DNA from: Streptomyces sp. NBC_01463
Lineage (GTDB): Bacteria > Actinomycetota > Actinomycetes > Streptomycetales > Streptomycetaceae
Assembly (NCBI GenBank): GCA_036227345.1
Contig: CP109468.1
Span: forward strand, 8,184,001-8,248,000
DNA length: 64,000 nt
Direction: 5' to 3'
Both the position numbers and the translations under genes were made by a program. The notes under the pieces were generated by a model. The model did not search any database. It had not been told where the DNA came from and saw only the letters and a program-made list of their open reading frames with translations. This document shows, in pieces, positions 36,273 through 44,631 of this stretch; positions within the stretch are counted from its first letter, which is position 1, and each line of letters opens with the position of its first letter.

Positions 36273-37313
36273 GTGCCGCCCATAGCCGGCCACGCCCGCT
36301 CCGCCGCCCTGCTCACCGCCGCACTCCTGCTGCTGACGGCCTGCGGCGGCGGCGGGGACAGCTCCGCCGCCAAGTCCGGGGGAGCCGACGGCTATCCGGT
36401 GACCCTGAAGAACTGCGGGCGCACCGTCACCGTGCCCGCCGCCCCCCGGCGTGCCGTCCCGGTCGACCAGGGGTCGACCGAGATCCTGCTCTCGCTCGGG
36501 CTCGCTGACCGGCTCGCGGCCACGGCCACCTGGACCGACCCGGTGATGAAGGGCCTGGAGAAGGCCAACGCCGAGGTGCCCAGGATCGCCGACAACCGCC
36601 CCTCGTCCGAGAAGGTCCTCGACCAGGAGCCCGACTTCGTCAGCGCCTCCTTCGAGTCGACGCTCGCCAAGGGCGGTGTCGCCCCCCGTGAGCAGTTCGA
36701 GAAGCTCGGCGTCCCCACCTACGTCTCGCCCGCCGACTGCACCGCCAAGGACAACAGCAAGGACGGCGACGGGGTCCGCACCGGCGCCCTGACCATGGAC
36801 AGCGTCTACACCGAAGTACGCGACCTGGCCAAGGTGTTCGGCGTCCCGGAACGCGGCGAGAAGCTCGTCGCCGCCTTGCGCACCCGGGTGCGCGGGGCGA
36901 CGAGCGGCATCGACGCCTCCGGCACGTCCCTCCTGTACTGGTTCGCCAACTCCGAGGCCCCGTACCTGGCCGGCTGCTGCGGTGCGCCCGGCATCATCAC
37001 CCGGGAGCTCGGCGCGAAGAACGTCTTCGACGACACCCACGAGGAATGGCCGCAGATCAACTGGGAGACCGTCGCCGACCGCAACCCGGACGTGCTGGTC
37101 ATCGGCGACCTGACCCGCAAGTCGCAGACCGCCGAGAGCGCCGCGAAGAAGATCGCCTTCCTGGAGTCCAACCCCGCCACGAAGAACATGGACGCCGTCC
37201 GGCACAAGCGCTACGTGCTGCTCAGCGGCCAGGCCATGAACCCGTCCATCCGGACGGTCGAGGGCCTGGAGCGCGTCGCCGCCGCGCTGCGCACCTTCGG
37301 GCTCGCGGGGTGA
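36273..37313 (+). CDS. Cobalamin ABC transporter substrate-binding lipoprotein (BtuF-like)
   Basis: This 346-residue lipoprotein should capture corrinoids for the permease and ATPase that follow. The lipobox LLTAC is near residue 24, followed by a Gly/Ser linker. The fold is the helical-backbone type (FecB/BtuF): AVPVDQGSTEILLSLGLADRLAATATWTDP and DVLVIGDLTRKSQTAESAAKKIAFLESNP. GTG 36273 is preferred because GAGG lies six to nine bases upstream; ATG 36246 is an alternative without such a site. A cobalamin riboswitch lies 80 bp upstream. The end overlaps the permease start by four bases (GTGA). Confidence 0.9.
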   Translation: MPPIAGHARSAALLTAALLLLTACGGGGDSSAAKSGGADGYPVTLKNCGRTVTVPAAPRRAVPVDQGSTEILLSLGLADRLAATATWTDPVMKGLEKANAEVPRIADNRPSSEKVLDQEPDFVSASFESTLAKGGVAPREQFEKLGVPTYVSPADCTAKDNSKDGDGVRTGALTMDSVYTEVRDLAKVFGVPERGEKLVAALRTRVRGATSGIDASGTSLLYWFANSEAPYLAGCCGAPGIITRELGAKNVFDDTHEEWPQINWETVADRNPDVLVIGDLTRKSQTAESAAKKIAFLESNPATKNMDAVRHKRYVLLSGQAMNPSIRTVEGLERVAAALRTFGLAG

Positions 37314-38398
37314 CGGACACCGGACAGGCCGTGGCGCCGCCCGGGGACGCGGCTGTGCGCGCCCGCCCCGGCCGGCGTGGCGGCAGCGGCATCCGGGCCG
37401 GCCTCCTGTGGACCGGCGGGCTGCTGCTGCTCGCCCTGTCCGTCGCCGTCGCCGTCACCATCGGACCGGCCCGGATCTCCGTCGCCGACGTCTGGTCCGT
37501 GGTCGCCGCCCACCTCGGTATCGGCGAGTCGGGGCTCAGCCCGATCCGCGACGGCATCATCTGGAACCTGCGGATGCCGCGGACCCTGCTCGCCGCCGTG
37601 TGCGGCGCGGGGCTCGCGGTCTGCGGCACCGTGATGCAGTCGCTGCTGCGCAACCCGCTCGCCGACCCCTTCGTCCTCGGGGTCTCCTCCGGGGCGTCGA
37701 CCGGTGCGGTCGTGGTCGTCGTCCTCGGCGTCGGCGGGGGAGCGGTGTCCCTGTCGGCCGGTGCGTTCATCGGGGCGCTGTGCTCCTTCGCCCTGGTCAT
37801 GCTGCTCAGCCACACTCTCGGGGGCAGCACCGACCGGGTCGTCCTGTCCGGGGTCGCCGCCATGCAGCTCTTCTCCGCGCTCACCTCCTTCGTCGTGATG
37901 ACCGCGGCCGACGCCGAGCAGACCCGCGGGGTGCTGTTCTGGCTGCTGGGCTCGCTCGGCGGCGTCGGCTGGACCGATGTGTGGACCTGCTCCGCCGTGC
38001 TCGCCGTGACGCTGCTGATCTGCCTGGGCCACGCCCGTACGCTCGACGCCTTCGCCTTCGGCCAGGACGCGGCCGCCACCCTCGGCATCCACGTCGGCCG
38101 GACCCGGATCGTCCTGCTGTGCACGACCGCGCTGCTGACCGCCGCGCTGGTGAGCTCGGCCGGCGCCATCGGGTTCGTCGGGCTGGTGCTGCCGCACGCG
38201 GCCCGCGCCCTCACCGGGTCCGGGCACCGCAGACTGCTGCCGGTCACCGCGCTCGCCGGAGCCGTCTTCCTCGTCTGGGTCGACACCCTCGCCCGGACCG
38301 TCCTCGACCCGCAGGAGGTCCCGGTGGGTGTCGTCACCGCCCTGATCGGGGTGCCCGCCTTCGTCCTCGTCCTCTACCGCACCCGGCGGGCCACATGA
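37310..38398 (+). CDS. Cobalamin/iron-type ABC transporter permease (BtuC/FecCD family)
   Basis: The 362-residue protein has about ten helices and the FecCD signatures RMPRTLLAAVCGAGLAVCGTVMQSLLRNPLADPFVLGVSSGAS near residue 85 and GAIGFVGLVLPHAARALTGSGHRRLLPVTALAGAVFL near 290. The latter includes the ATPase-coupling loop. It is coupled to the binding-protein gene through a GTGA overlap and to the ATPase gene through an ATGA overlap. The riboswitch upstream supports cobalamin over siderophore transport. Confidence 0.93.
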   Translation: MTDTGQAVAPPGDAAVRARPGRRGGSGIRAGLLWTGGLLLLALSVAVAVTIGPARISVADVWSVVAAHLGIGESGLSPIRDGIIWNLRMPRTLLAAVCGAGLAVCGTVMQSLLRNPLADPFVLGVSSGASTGAVVVVVLGVGGGAVSLSAGAFIGALCSFALVMLLSHTLGGSTDRVVLSGVAAMQLFSALTSFVVMTAADAEQTRGVLFWLLGSLGGVGWTDVWTCSAVLAVTLLICLGHARTLDAFAFGQDAAATLGIHVGRTRIVLLCTTALLTAALVSSAGAIGFVGLVLPHAARALTGSGHRRLLPVTALAGAVFLVWVDTLARTVLDPQEVPVGVVTALIGVPAFVLVLYRTRRAT

Positions 38399-39183
38399 CC
38401 GCGACCACCCCCGGCGGCCTGCGGGCCGACCGGGTCAGCCGGCAGGCCGGCGGCCGCCTCATCCTGGACGGTGTCTCGCTCGCCCCGCCGCCCGGCGCGA
38501 CCATCGGGCTGATCGGCCCGAACGGCTCCGGCAAGTCCACCCTGCTGCGGATCCTCGCCGGGGTCCTGGCCCCCGACGCCGGTCTCGTCACCCTCGACGA
38601 CGACCCGCTGGCCGCCGTCGGCCGGCGCACCGTGGCCAGACGGGTCGCGGTCGTCGACCAGCACGCCGTCACCCAGGTCGAGCTCAGCGTCGTGGACGTC
38701 GTGCGCCTGGGCCGCATCCCGCACCGCCGCGCCTGGTCGGCGCCGACGGCACAGGACGAGCGGGCGGTGGGCGAGGCCCTGGAGCGGACCGGTCTCGCCG
38801 GCCGCCGCGACCAGTCCTGGCACACCCTCTCCGGCGGGGAGCGCCAGCGTGTCCAGATCGCCCGCGCACTGGCCCAGCAGCCGCGTGAACTCCTGCTGGA
38901 CGAGCCGACCAACCACCTGGACATCCAGCACCAGCTGGAGCTGCTGTCCCTGGTCACCTCGCTCCCGCTGACCGCGGTCGTCGCCCTGCACGACCTCAAT
39001 CTCGCCGCGATGTTCTGCGACCGGATCGTGGTGATGAACGGGGGACGGGTGGTCGCGGGCGGCACCCCCGCGGAGGTGATCACCGAGGAGCTCATCGCGG
39101 ACGTCTACCGGGTACGGGCCGTCGTGACACCGGACGGCCCGCAGGGGCGCCCCGCCGTGCGCTTCCGCCCGGAGCGGCCCTGA
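38395..39183 (+). CDS. Cobalamin ABC transporter ATP-binding protein (BtuD/FepC-like)
   Basis: The 262-residue ATPase has Walker A GPNGSGKST (about 41-49), the signature LSGGERQRVQIARALAQQP, Walker B LLLDEPTNHLD and switch His in ALHDLNLAA. It drives uptake through the permease encoded just before. The start ATG overlaps the permease stop. A strong hairpin closes the operon 38 bp later. Confidence 0.93.
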   Translation: MTATTPGGLRADRVSRQAGGRLILDGVSLAPPPGATIGLIGPNGSGKSTLLRILAGVLAPDAGLVTLDDDPLAAVGRRTVARRVAVVDQHAVTQVELSVVDVVRLGRIPHRRAWSAPTAQDERAVGEALERTGLAGRRDQSWHTLSGGERQRVQIARALAQQPRELLLDEPTNHLDIQHQLELLSLVTSLPLTAVVALHDLNLAAMFCDRIVVMNGGRVVAGGTPAEVITEELIADVYRVRAVVTPDGPQGRPAVRFRPERP

Positions 39184-39220
39184 CGTCCGCGTACGGACCC
39201 TCGTGCCGTGCCGCGCGAAA

Positions 39221-39248
39221 GGGCGGACCCCTGTGTGCGGGTCCGCCC
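39221..39248. terminator. Bidirectional terminator hairpin
   Basis: GGGCGGACCC and GGGTCCGCCC form a perfect 10-bp stem with an eight-base loop between the convergent ATPase gene and the PRC-barrel/DUF2382 gene. The flanking AAA and CTC give weak U-rich character only on the minus strand. Confidence 0.7.
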
Positions 39249-39291
39249 CTCGCCGGGTGCCGTACGGCCGTCCGCCGCGATGTGCGGGGGG

Positions 39292-40359
39292 TCAGCGGCG
39301 TCGGCCCTGACCGAACTCGCCGCCCATGTCCTTGCCACCCATGTCCTTGCCGCTCTTGGTGGTGCCGTCCGCGTAGTCGATCTGCTCCTTGCGCAGTTCG
39401 GCGGAGACTTCCTTCTGCTCGGTCACCTTCTTCGTTTCCATCCGCACCCGCTCGACCGGCACGGTCTCCTTGCGCATCGTGGCGCGTTCGGCGTGCAGGG
39501 TGACCTCCACGTCCTGTTCGTTGATGTCCGTGCGGCCGGCCGCCTTGTCGCCCGGCTTGAGCGGCTCACGGATCACCCGCACCTCTTCGTGCGTCACGGG
39601 CACGGTCCTGGTGACGTTCTCGGTGACGACGTACTTGTGGAGGCGGGCCTTGCCGCTCTCGAACTCCTCGGTCCCGATGTGCAGCTGCTCCTCGGAACGG
39701 ATCAGTTCCTCCTTGCCGTCGAGGCCGGCCGCCGCGGAACGTTCGGCGCCCGCTCCGGCTCCGACCAGCGGACGGGCCGTGCCCGAGGTCTCGGTGTCCC
39801 GGTGCTTTCCGGTACCCGCGCCGGCCATGCCGGCCGCCGGGGTGCCGGAGGTGGTGCCGGCCGACGTCGTCCGGTCGGTGCCCGAGGTGCGTGCGGCGCC
39901 CGCGGCGCCCGCCGCTCCGGCTCCGGCCGCCGCGCCCGCTCCGGCCGCGCCCATGGTGCCGGTACCCGTCGTGGTCGGCGCACTGGCGCTCGTGGTGCCG
40001 CCGGCCCCGGCGCGGTCGCCGAGATTGGCGGTGGTGTTCCTGCTCAGGCCGTAGTGCCGGTAGAGCTCCTCCTCCTCGGAGACGGACAGATGGGCGTCCG
40101 CGTCCACCCGCGGGGCTTCCTTGACCCGGTCCTTCGGATGCGAGATGTGCAGGTCGGAGCCCACGCGACGGGCTCCGTCGAGCGGCACGAAGCTCTCCTT
40201 CATGCCGAACAGGCCGGTCTTGACCGTGATCCAGTCCGGCCGGCCGGTGGTGTCGTCGACATACACCCGGCCCACATTGCCGATCTTCTCGCCCGCGGTG
40301 TCGTACACCGTCAGGCCGTCGAGCTCTCCGGAATCCGTGAAACCGTCAGCGGCTCCCAT
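39292..40359 (-). CDS. PRC-barrel and DUF2382 domain protein
   Basis: This 355-residue cytoplasmic protein has an N-terminal PRC barrel (about 14-85, LDGLTVYDTAGEKIGNVGRVYVDDTTGRPDWITVKTG). A Gly/Ala/Thr-rich linker of about 110 residues follows, then a C-terminal DUF2382 (about 225-335, EEQLHIGTEEFESGKARLHKYVVTENVTRTVPVTHEEVRVIREPL). Such proteins occur widely in actinobacteria and deinococci and are linked to stress, but no activity is established. The start ATG has GAGGAGGA about nine bases upstream. The linker carries repeated AGAGAAAGAG and TTSAGTTSG patterns. A sigma factor of the stress-type SigB/SigF family is encoded 9 kb away, but no matching promoter could be seen. Confidence 0.9.
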   Translation of the reverse strand: MGAADGFTDSGELDGLTVYDTAGEKIGNVGRVYVDDTTGRPDWITVKTGLFGMKESFVPLDGARRVGSDLHISHPKDRVKEAPRVDADAHLSVSEEEELYRHYGLSRNTTANLGDRAGAGGTTSASAPTTTGTGTMGAAGAGAAAGAGAAGAAGAARTSGTDRTTSAGTTSGTPAAGMAGAGTGKHRDTETSGTARPLVGAGAGAERSAAAGLDGKEELIRSEEQLHIGTEEFESGKARLHKYVVTENVTRTVPVTHEEVRVIREPLKPGDKAAGRTDINEQDVEVTLHAERATMRKETVPVERVRMETKKVTEQKEVSAELRKEQIDYADGTTKSGKDMGGKDMGGEFGQGRRR

Positions 40360-40845
40360 GACCGATTCCTCCTCGCCCGGGCGCGTCCTGTGGGTGGGTC
40401 CACCAGGGGAGGCGCGTCCGGATTCCATCGCGCCTCACCCGGATGGACGCTGCAACCGCCCGGCGCCCGGCAGCCGGGCGCCGAACCGTGCCGCGTCGGT
40501 GCAGGCCCCGTGCGATGCCGCTGCGGGGTCGGTGCCCCGGTTAGGCCAATCGAGTGAACGGGGCTCGGGAGTGCCCTTCCGATCCGGCCGCCGCCGGCGG
40601 AGACGGCGCGCCGGATCGGGCCGCACCCGGCGGAGGCCGGTTCCCGGCCACCGTGACACCGGCTGCGGCGAGGGTGTGCTGCCCGCCCGTCACCACCTCT
40701 GAACAGGCCGTTCCCGATGCGCGTGAATTTCCGGGAAACCCTTGACACCCGCTGGGTCCAGCCGCATCCTTTCGCCAGAAATCGCAACGGCGTTGCGATT
40801 TCCGCACCGACCTACGGACGACGTGGACGAAGGAGGCCCGGCCCC
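40360..40845. other. Divergent intergenic region between PRC/DUF2382 and IclR genes
   Basis: This 486-bp region contains no credible gene. It holds a compact hairpin at 40461-40483 (CGGCGCCCGG-CAG-CCGGGCGCCG, 10-bp stem) about 100 bp upstream of the leftward gene, where it would lie in the 5' leader or promoter. On the right side it holds a TTGACA box (40742-40747) and a 25-bp palindrome (40778-40802). The -10 partner of the TTGACA box is weak (CATCCT, 17-bp spacer). Confidence 0.5.
40778..40802. promoter_or_regulatory. IclR operator: 25-bp perfect palindrome
   Basis: The arms GAAATCGCAAC and GTTGCGATTTC are perfectly complementary over 11 bp around GGC. The site lies just downstream of the TTGACA-N17-CATCCT promoter and 43 bp before the IclR start. 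IclR-family dimers bind such palindromes next to their own genes, so it is the probable autoregulatory and operon-control site. Confidence 0.7.
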
Positions 40846-41646
40846 ATGGCTGAGCACGGCACGGACACCAGCACCCCGGCCCCCGCCGGACAGCAGGCCC
40901 CCGCAGTCCTGCAGACCGTGGACCGGGCCCTGCTCGTCCTGCTCACGTTCACCGAGCAGCGCCCGGAGTGGGGCGTCAGCGAACTCGCCCGCCACCACGG
41001 CTGGGACAAGGCGGTCGTCCAGCGCCTGCTCACCACCCTGAGCGCGCGCGGCTTCCTGCTCTGCGACGACAACAGCCGCCGCTACCGCCCGGGTCCCGCC
41101 CTCTCGCGCCTGGCCCGGGTCAGCGAGCACAGCGGAGTGCTGTCCTCGATCTCCCGGCCGATACTCGCCCGCCTGCTCCGCGAGACCGGTGAGAGCGTCG
41201 TCCTCAACGTCCCGCACGGCGGCAGCTACCGCTGCGAGGCCGCCGTCGACGGCACCGGACCGGTCCGCTACACGGCGATCATCGGCGCGGTCATGCCCGG
41301 CCACGCCGGAGCGTCCGGCCACACCCTCTTCGCCTACCACCCCGAGGGCGAGATCCGGCAGATGTTCGGCGCCACCGGGCTGACACGCTTCAACGACCGC
41401 ACCATCACCGACCTGGACGCGCTGCTCGCCTGCTACGCGCAGGTCCGCGCCGACGGGTACTGCATCAGCCACGGCGAGTACGACGAGGCCGTGACCGCGG
41501 TCTCCGTCCCCGTCTTCCAGGGGAACGGCGTCCCCGCCTCCCTCACCGTCATCGGCCCCTCCCACCGCGTGGACCGGGCCGCCGACACCCTCGTGACGCT
41601 GGTACGCGCCGGAGCGGCGGAGATCACCGCCGCCCTCGGCGGCTGA
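40846..41646 (+). CDS. IclR family transcriptional regulator
   Basis: The 266-residue protein has the IclR winged-helix N terminus (about 20-85: TVDRALLVLLTFTEQRPEWGVSELARHHGWDKAVVQRLLTTLSARGFL) and the C-terminal ligand-binding domain (about 95-260: ARLLRETGESVVLNVPHGG, GHTLFAYHPEGE, GYCISHGEYDEAVTAVSVPVFQ). AGGAGG lies ten bases before ATG 40846. It reads in the same direction as the OPT transporter genes 84 bp downstream and probably controls them through the palindrome in its promoter. The effector is unknown; a small peptide or an organic acid is plausible. Confidence 0.92.
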   Translation: MAEHGTDTSTPAPAGQQAPAVLQTVDRALLVLLTFTEQRPEWGVSELARHHGWDKAVVQRLLTTLSARGFLLCDDNSRRYRPGPALSRLARVSEHSGVLSSISRPILARLLRETGESVVLNVPHGGSYRCEAAVDGTGPVRYTAIIGAVMPGHAGASGHTLFAYHPEGEIRQMFGATGLTRFNDRTITDLDALLACYAQVRADGYCISHGEYDEAVTAVSVPVFQGNGVPASLTVIGPSHRVDRAADTLVTLVRAGAAEITAALGG

Positions 41647-41729
41647 ACCGCGCACCGGCCTCTCCGGCGCAAGCCACCGGGGGACACCCCGACCTCACCC
41701 ACAGCCCTGCTCACCGAAGGGGGTGCCTC

Positions 41730-43403
41730 ATGGCGCACCACGTCTCCGCGCCGCACCCTGCCCCACCGCCGGCCGGCCCCGACGAGCCCCGGTCCCACCC
41801 GCGGGTGATGGAACCCGTCCTGCTGGTCATCCTGGTGGTGCTCTCCGCCGTCGGAGCTGTCATCGGCATCGACCTGGTCTCCAAGCTGGGCATCTCCGCC
41901 AACACCTCGGTGGTCGGCGCACTCGTCGCGATGCTGATCGGCCGCATTCCGCTGGGCTTCCTGCGCCGGATGCGATCCGTGCACCGGCAGAACCTCGCCC
42001 AGAGCGCCATCTCCGCGGCGACCTTCGCCTCGGCGAACGCCCTGCTGACCTCCGTCGCGGTGCCGTACGTCTTCGGCCGCAAGGACCTGGTCTGGCCGAT
42101 GCTCGCCGGCGCCTTCATCGGCCTCGTCGTGGACGCCTGGGTCCTGTACCGGGCCTTCGGCTCCCGGCTGCTGCCCGCCGACGCGGCCTGGCCGCCCGGC
42201 ACCGCCGCGGCCGAGACCATCAAGGCCGGCGACCGGGGAGGACGCCGGGCCCTGATCCTGGCCGGCGGCACCGCGGTCGGCCTCGCCGGAACCCTCTTCA
42301 GCCTGCCGCTCTCCGCGGCCGGCGTGGCCTTCCTCGGCAACGTCTGGGCACTGATGATGTTCGGCATCGGCCTGATGCTGCGCCAGTACAGCCCCGACGT
42401 CTTCCACACCGATCTCGGCGCCGGCTACATCCCGCACGGCGTCATGGTCGGCGCGGGCATCGTCGCCCTCGGCCAGGCCGTCCATCTGCTGATAGGCCGC
42501 CGCGAACGCAAGCGGAAGGCCGCCGAGGCGGAGGCCGAGGCCACGAGCGCCGCGACGCTGGTGCAGACGGACCCCAGCACCGCGTACACCGTCGACGAGC
42601 GGGCCCTGCGCCTCTCCCTGATCCGCGGCTACGCGCTGTTCACCGCGGGCGCCGTCGTCCTCGCCGTGCTCGGCGGGCTGATCGGCGACATGAGTCCGCT
42701 CGGCATCGTCGGCTGGGTGCTGTTCGCCGCCTTCGCGGCCCTGGTCCACGAACTGATCGTCGGACTCGCCGCCATGCAGTCCGGCTGGTTCCCGTCCTTC
42801 GCCGTCACCCTGATCTTCCTCATCCTCGGCCTGGCCATCGGCATCCCGTCCGTGCCGCTCGCCCTGCTGGTCGGGTACGTCTCCGCCACCGGACCCGCCT
42901 TCGCCGACATGGGGTACGACCTCAAGGCCGGCTGGCTGCTGCGGCGCGAGCACCGCCCCTGGGACCCCTTCGAGCGCGAGGGCCGCCGCCAGCAGTTCAT
43001 GGCCGCCCTCATCGGATTCGCCGTCGCCCTCGCCGTCGTCGCCCTGGCCTGGCGCTCCTACTTCGGACAGGGACTCATCCCGCCCGTCGCCAAGGTCTAC
43101 GCCGACACCATCAAGAGCGGTCTCAGCGACCCCGACGCGGTACGCACCATGCTGCTGTGGGCCATCCCCGGCGCCGCGATCCAGCTGCTCGGCGGCACCC
43201 GCCGGCAGATGGGCGTCATGCTCGCCACCGGCCTGCTCATCCTCACCCCGCAGGCCTGCTGGCTGGTCCTCGGCGCCCTCGTCGTCCGGGTCGGCTACCG
43301 CAGGCTGCGCGGCCCCGCGGCCGACGAGGAGCTCAACCTGGTCGGCGCCGGACTGATCGCCGGCAGTTCGCTCGGCGACTCGGCCCAGATCCTCAAGACC
43401 TGA
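41730..43403 (+). CDS. OPT family oligopeptide transporter
   Basis: The 557-residue integral membrane protein has about 14-16 helices and the OPT-like segments RMRSVHRQNLAQSAISAATFASANALL and LVGYVSATGPAFADMGYDLKAGW. OPT carriers import oligopeptides or metal-chelating peptides with protons. AAGGGGG lies seven bases before the ATG. The next two genes encode a metallo-enzyme of the M29/NicX type and an S33 peptidase-like hydrolase. The three could together import a peptide or amide and degrade it. Control by the adjacent IclR protein is likely. Confidence 0.88.
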   Translation: MAHHVSAPHPAPPPAGPDEPRSHPRVMEPVLLVILVVLSAVGAVIGIDLVSKLGISANTSVVGALVAMLIGRIPLGFLRRMRSVHRQNLAQSAISAATFASANALLTSVAVPYVFGRKDLVWPMLAGAFIGLVVDAWVLYRAFGSRLLPADAAWPPGTAAAETIKAGDRGGRRALILAGGTAVGLAGTLFSLPLSAAGVAFLGNVWALMMFGIGLMLRQYSPDVFHTDLGAGYIPHGVMVGAGIVALGQAVHLLIGRRERKRKAAEAEAEATSAATLVQTDPSTAYTVDERALRLSLIRGYALFTAGAVVLAVLGGLIGDMSPLGIVGWVLFAAFAALVHELIVGLAAMQSGWFPSFAVTLIFLILGLAIGIPSVPLALLVGYVSATGPAFADMGYDLKAGWLLRREHRPWDPFEREGRRQQFMAALIGFAVALAVVALAWRSYFGQGLIPPVAKVYADTIKSGLSDPDAVRTMLLWAIPGAAIQLLGGTRRQMGVMLATGLLILTPQACWLVLGALVVRVGYRRLRGPAADEELNLVGAGLIAGSSLGDSAQILKT

Positions 43404-43480
43404 CGGCCCGCCACCCCCAGAACCACCACCCGCACCACCGCACCACTCAGCTCCACCCGCACGGCAAGGAGAACCACCCC

Positions 43481-44545
43481 GTGGACATGTACAGCAGGCT
43501 CGAACCGCGTCCCGAGTACCTCAGCTTCGAACTCGCCCTGGCCGCCCGCAAGCTCGTCGAGGAGGTCATGCTCGTCGAGCGCGGCGAGCACGTCGTCCTC
43601 ACCGGCGACACCAGCAGCGACCGCCGCGTGATCGAGGCCACCGCCCAGGCCGTCGCCGCCGCCGGCGCGCACCCCGTCGTCGTCTGGTACGAGACGCTGC
43701 CCGGCGCCTCGATGGAGCCGCCCAGGCCCGTCGCCGGAGCCATCGCCGACGCCGACGTGTGGATCGAGTTCGCCGTCTCGTACCTGATGCACTCCGACGC
43801 CTTCCGCACCGCCATGGCGAACGGCTGCCGCTACACCAACCTCACCGCGATGGACGTCCAGATGCTGGTCGCCACCGTCGGCCGCCCCGACTTCCAGGGC
43901 GTCATCCGCCTCGGCAAGGCGCTGGTCGCCCTCCTGGAGGCCGCCGACGAGGTACGGATCACCTCCGCCAACGGCACCGACCTGGTCGGCCGCAACGGCG
44001 ACCGGCCGATCAACCTCCGCGGCAAGCCCGCCGAGAAGCCCGGCGAGACCGTCATGCTCTCCGGCCAGATCTCCTGGAACCCCCTGGAGGAGACCCAGGA
44101 CGGCGTCCTCGTCTTCGACGGCGCCCTGTGGCCGCCGGACGAGCTCGGCCTGCTGCGCTCGCCGGTCCGCTGCACCGTCGAGAAGGGCGTCGTCACCAAG
44201 ATCGAGGGCGACGCCGACGCGGACACCTTCCGCCGCTGGATGGAGTCCTTCGACGACCCGAACATGTTCCGGATCGCGCACTGGTCGCTCGGCTTCAACC
44301 CCGGCGTCCTCGCCCCGACCGGCCGCATCGTCGAGGACGAGCGCGTCTTCGGCTGCGTGGAGCTCGGCATCGGCACCAAGGGCGCCTGGATCGGCGGCGA
44401 ACCGTGGGTCGCCGCCGCCCACACCGACGGCAGCGTCCTCGGCCCGTCCATCTACCTGGACGGCGTCGCGATCGAGGAGAACGGGCGCTACGTGCACCCC
44501 GAGCTCGTCGGGATCTGCCGCGACCTGGGCGTCGCCGGCTACTGA
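43481..44545 (+). CDS. M29 aminopeptidase/NicX-like metalloenzyme
   Basis: The 354-residue protein belongs to the fold shared by M29 leucyl aminopeptidases and the 2,5-dihydroxypyridine dioxygenase NicX. The H-x-D metal motif is present as AAAHTDGS near residue 310, with the acidic CVELGIGTKG upstream. Where M29 peptidases usually have a Glu before the A-L-G-x-N stretch, this one reads AHWSLGFNPG with a His. That departure, and the length, may point to the NicX-like branch, but assignment as peptidase or ring-cleaving dioxygenase stays open. The start GTG 43481 has AAGGAG nine bases upstream. Its neighbours are an OPT carrier and an S33 hydrolase, which favour peptide metabolism. Confidence 0.7.
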   Translation: MDMYSRLEPRPEYLSFELALAARKLVEEVMLVERGEHVVLTGDTSSDRRVIEATAQAVAAAGAHPVVVWYETLPGASMEPPRPVAGAIADADVWIEFAVSYLMHSDAFRTAMANGCRYTNLTAMDVQMLVATVGRPDFQGVIRLGKALVALLEAADEVRITSANGTDLVGRNGDRPINLRGKPAEKPGETVMLSGQISWNPLEETQDGVLVFDGALWPPDELGLLRSPVRCTVEKGVVTKIEGDADADTFRRWMESFDDPNMFRIAHWSLGFNPGVLAPTGRIVEDERVFGCVELGIGTKGAWIGGEPWVAAAHTDGSVLGPSIYLDGVAIEENGRYVHPELVGICRDLGVAGY

Positions 44546-44552
44546 GCCGACC

Positions 44553-44594
44553 GCCGGGCGGGCCCGCACCCTCGGGGGTGCGGGCCCGCCCGGC
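44553..44594 (+). terminator. Very strong hairpin between the M29-like and S33 genes
   Basis: A perfect 19-bp stem with a TCGG tetraloop (44553-44571 and 44576-44594) lies eight bases after the stop codon and 37 bp before the next start. It could end transcription or be a processing and stability element between two genes that otherwise look like one operon. Confidence 0.75.
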
Positions 44595-44631
44595 ACCCGT
44601 GAAACCGCACCGAGACGCGCAAGGAGCGCCC

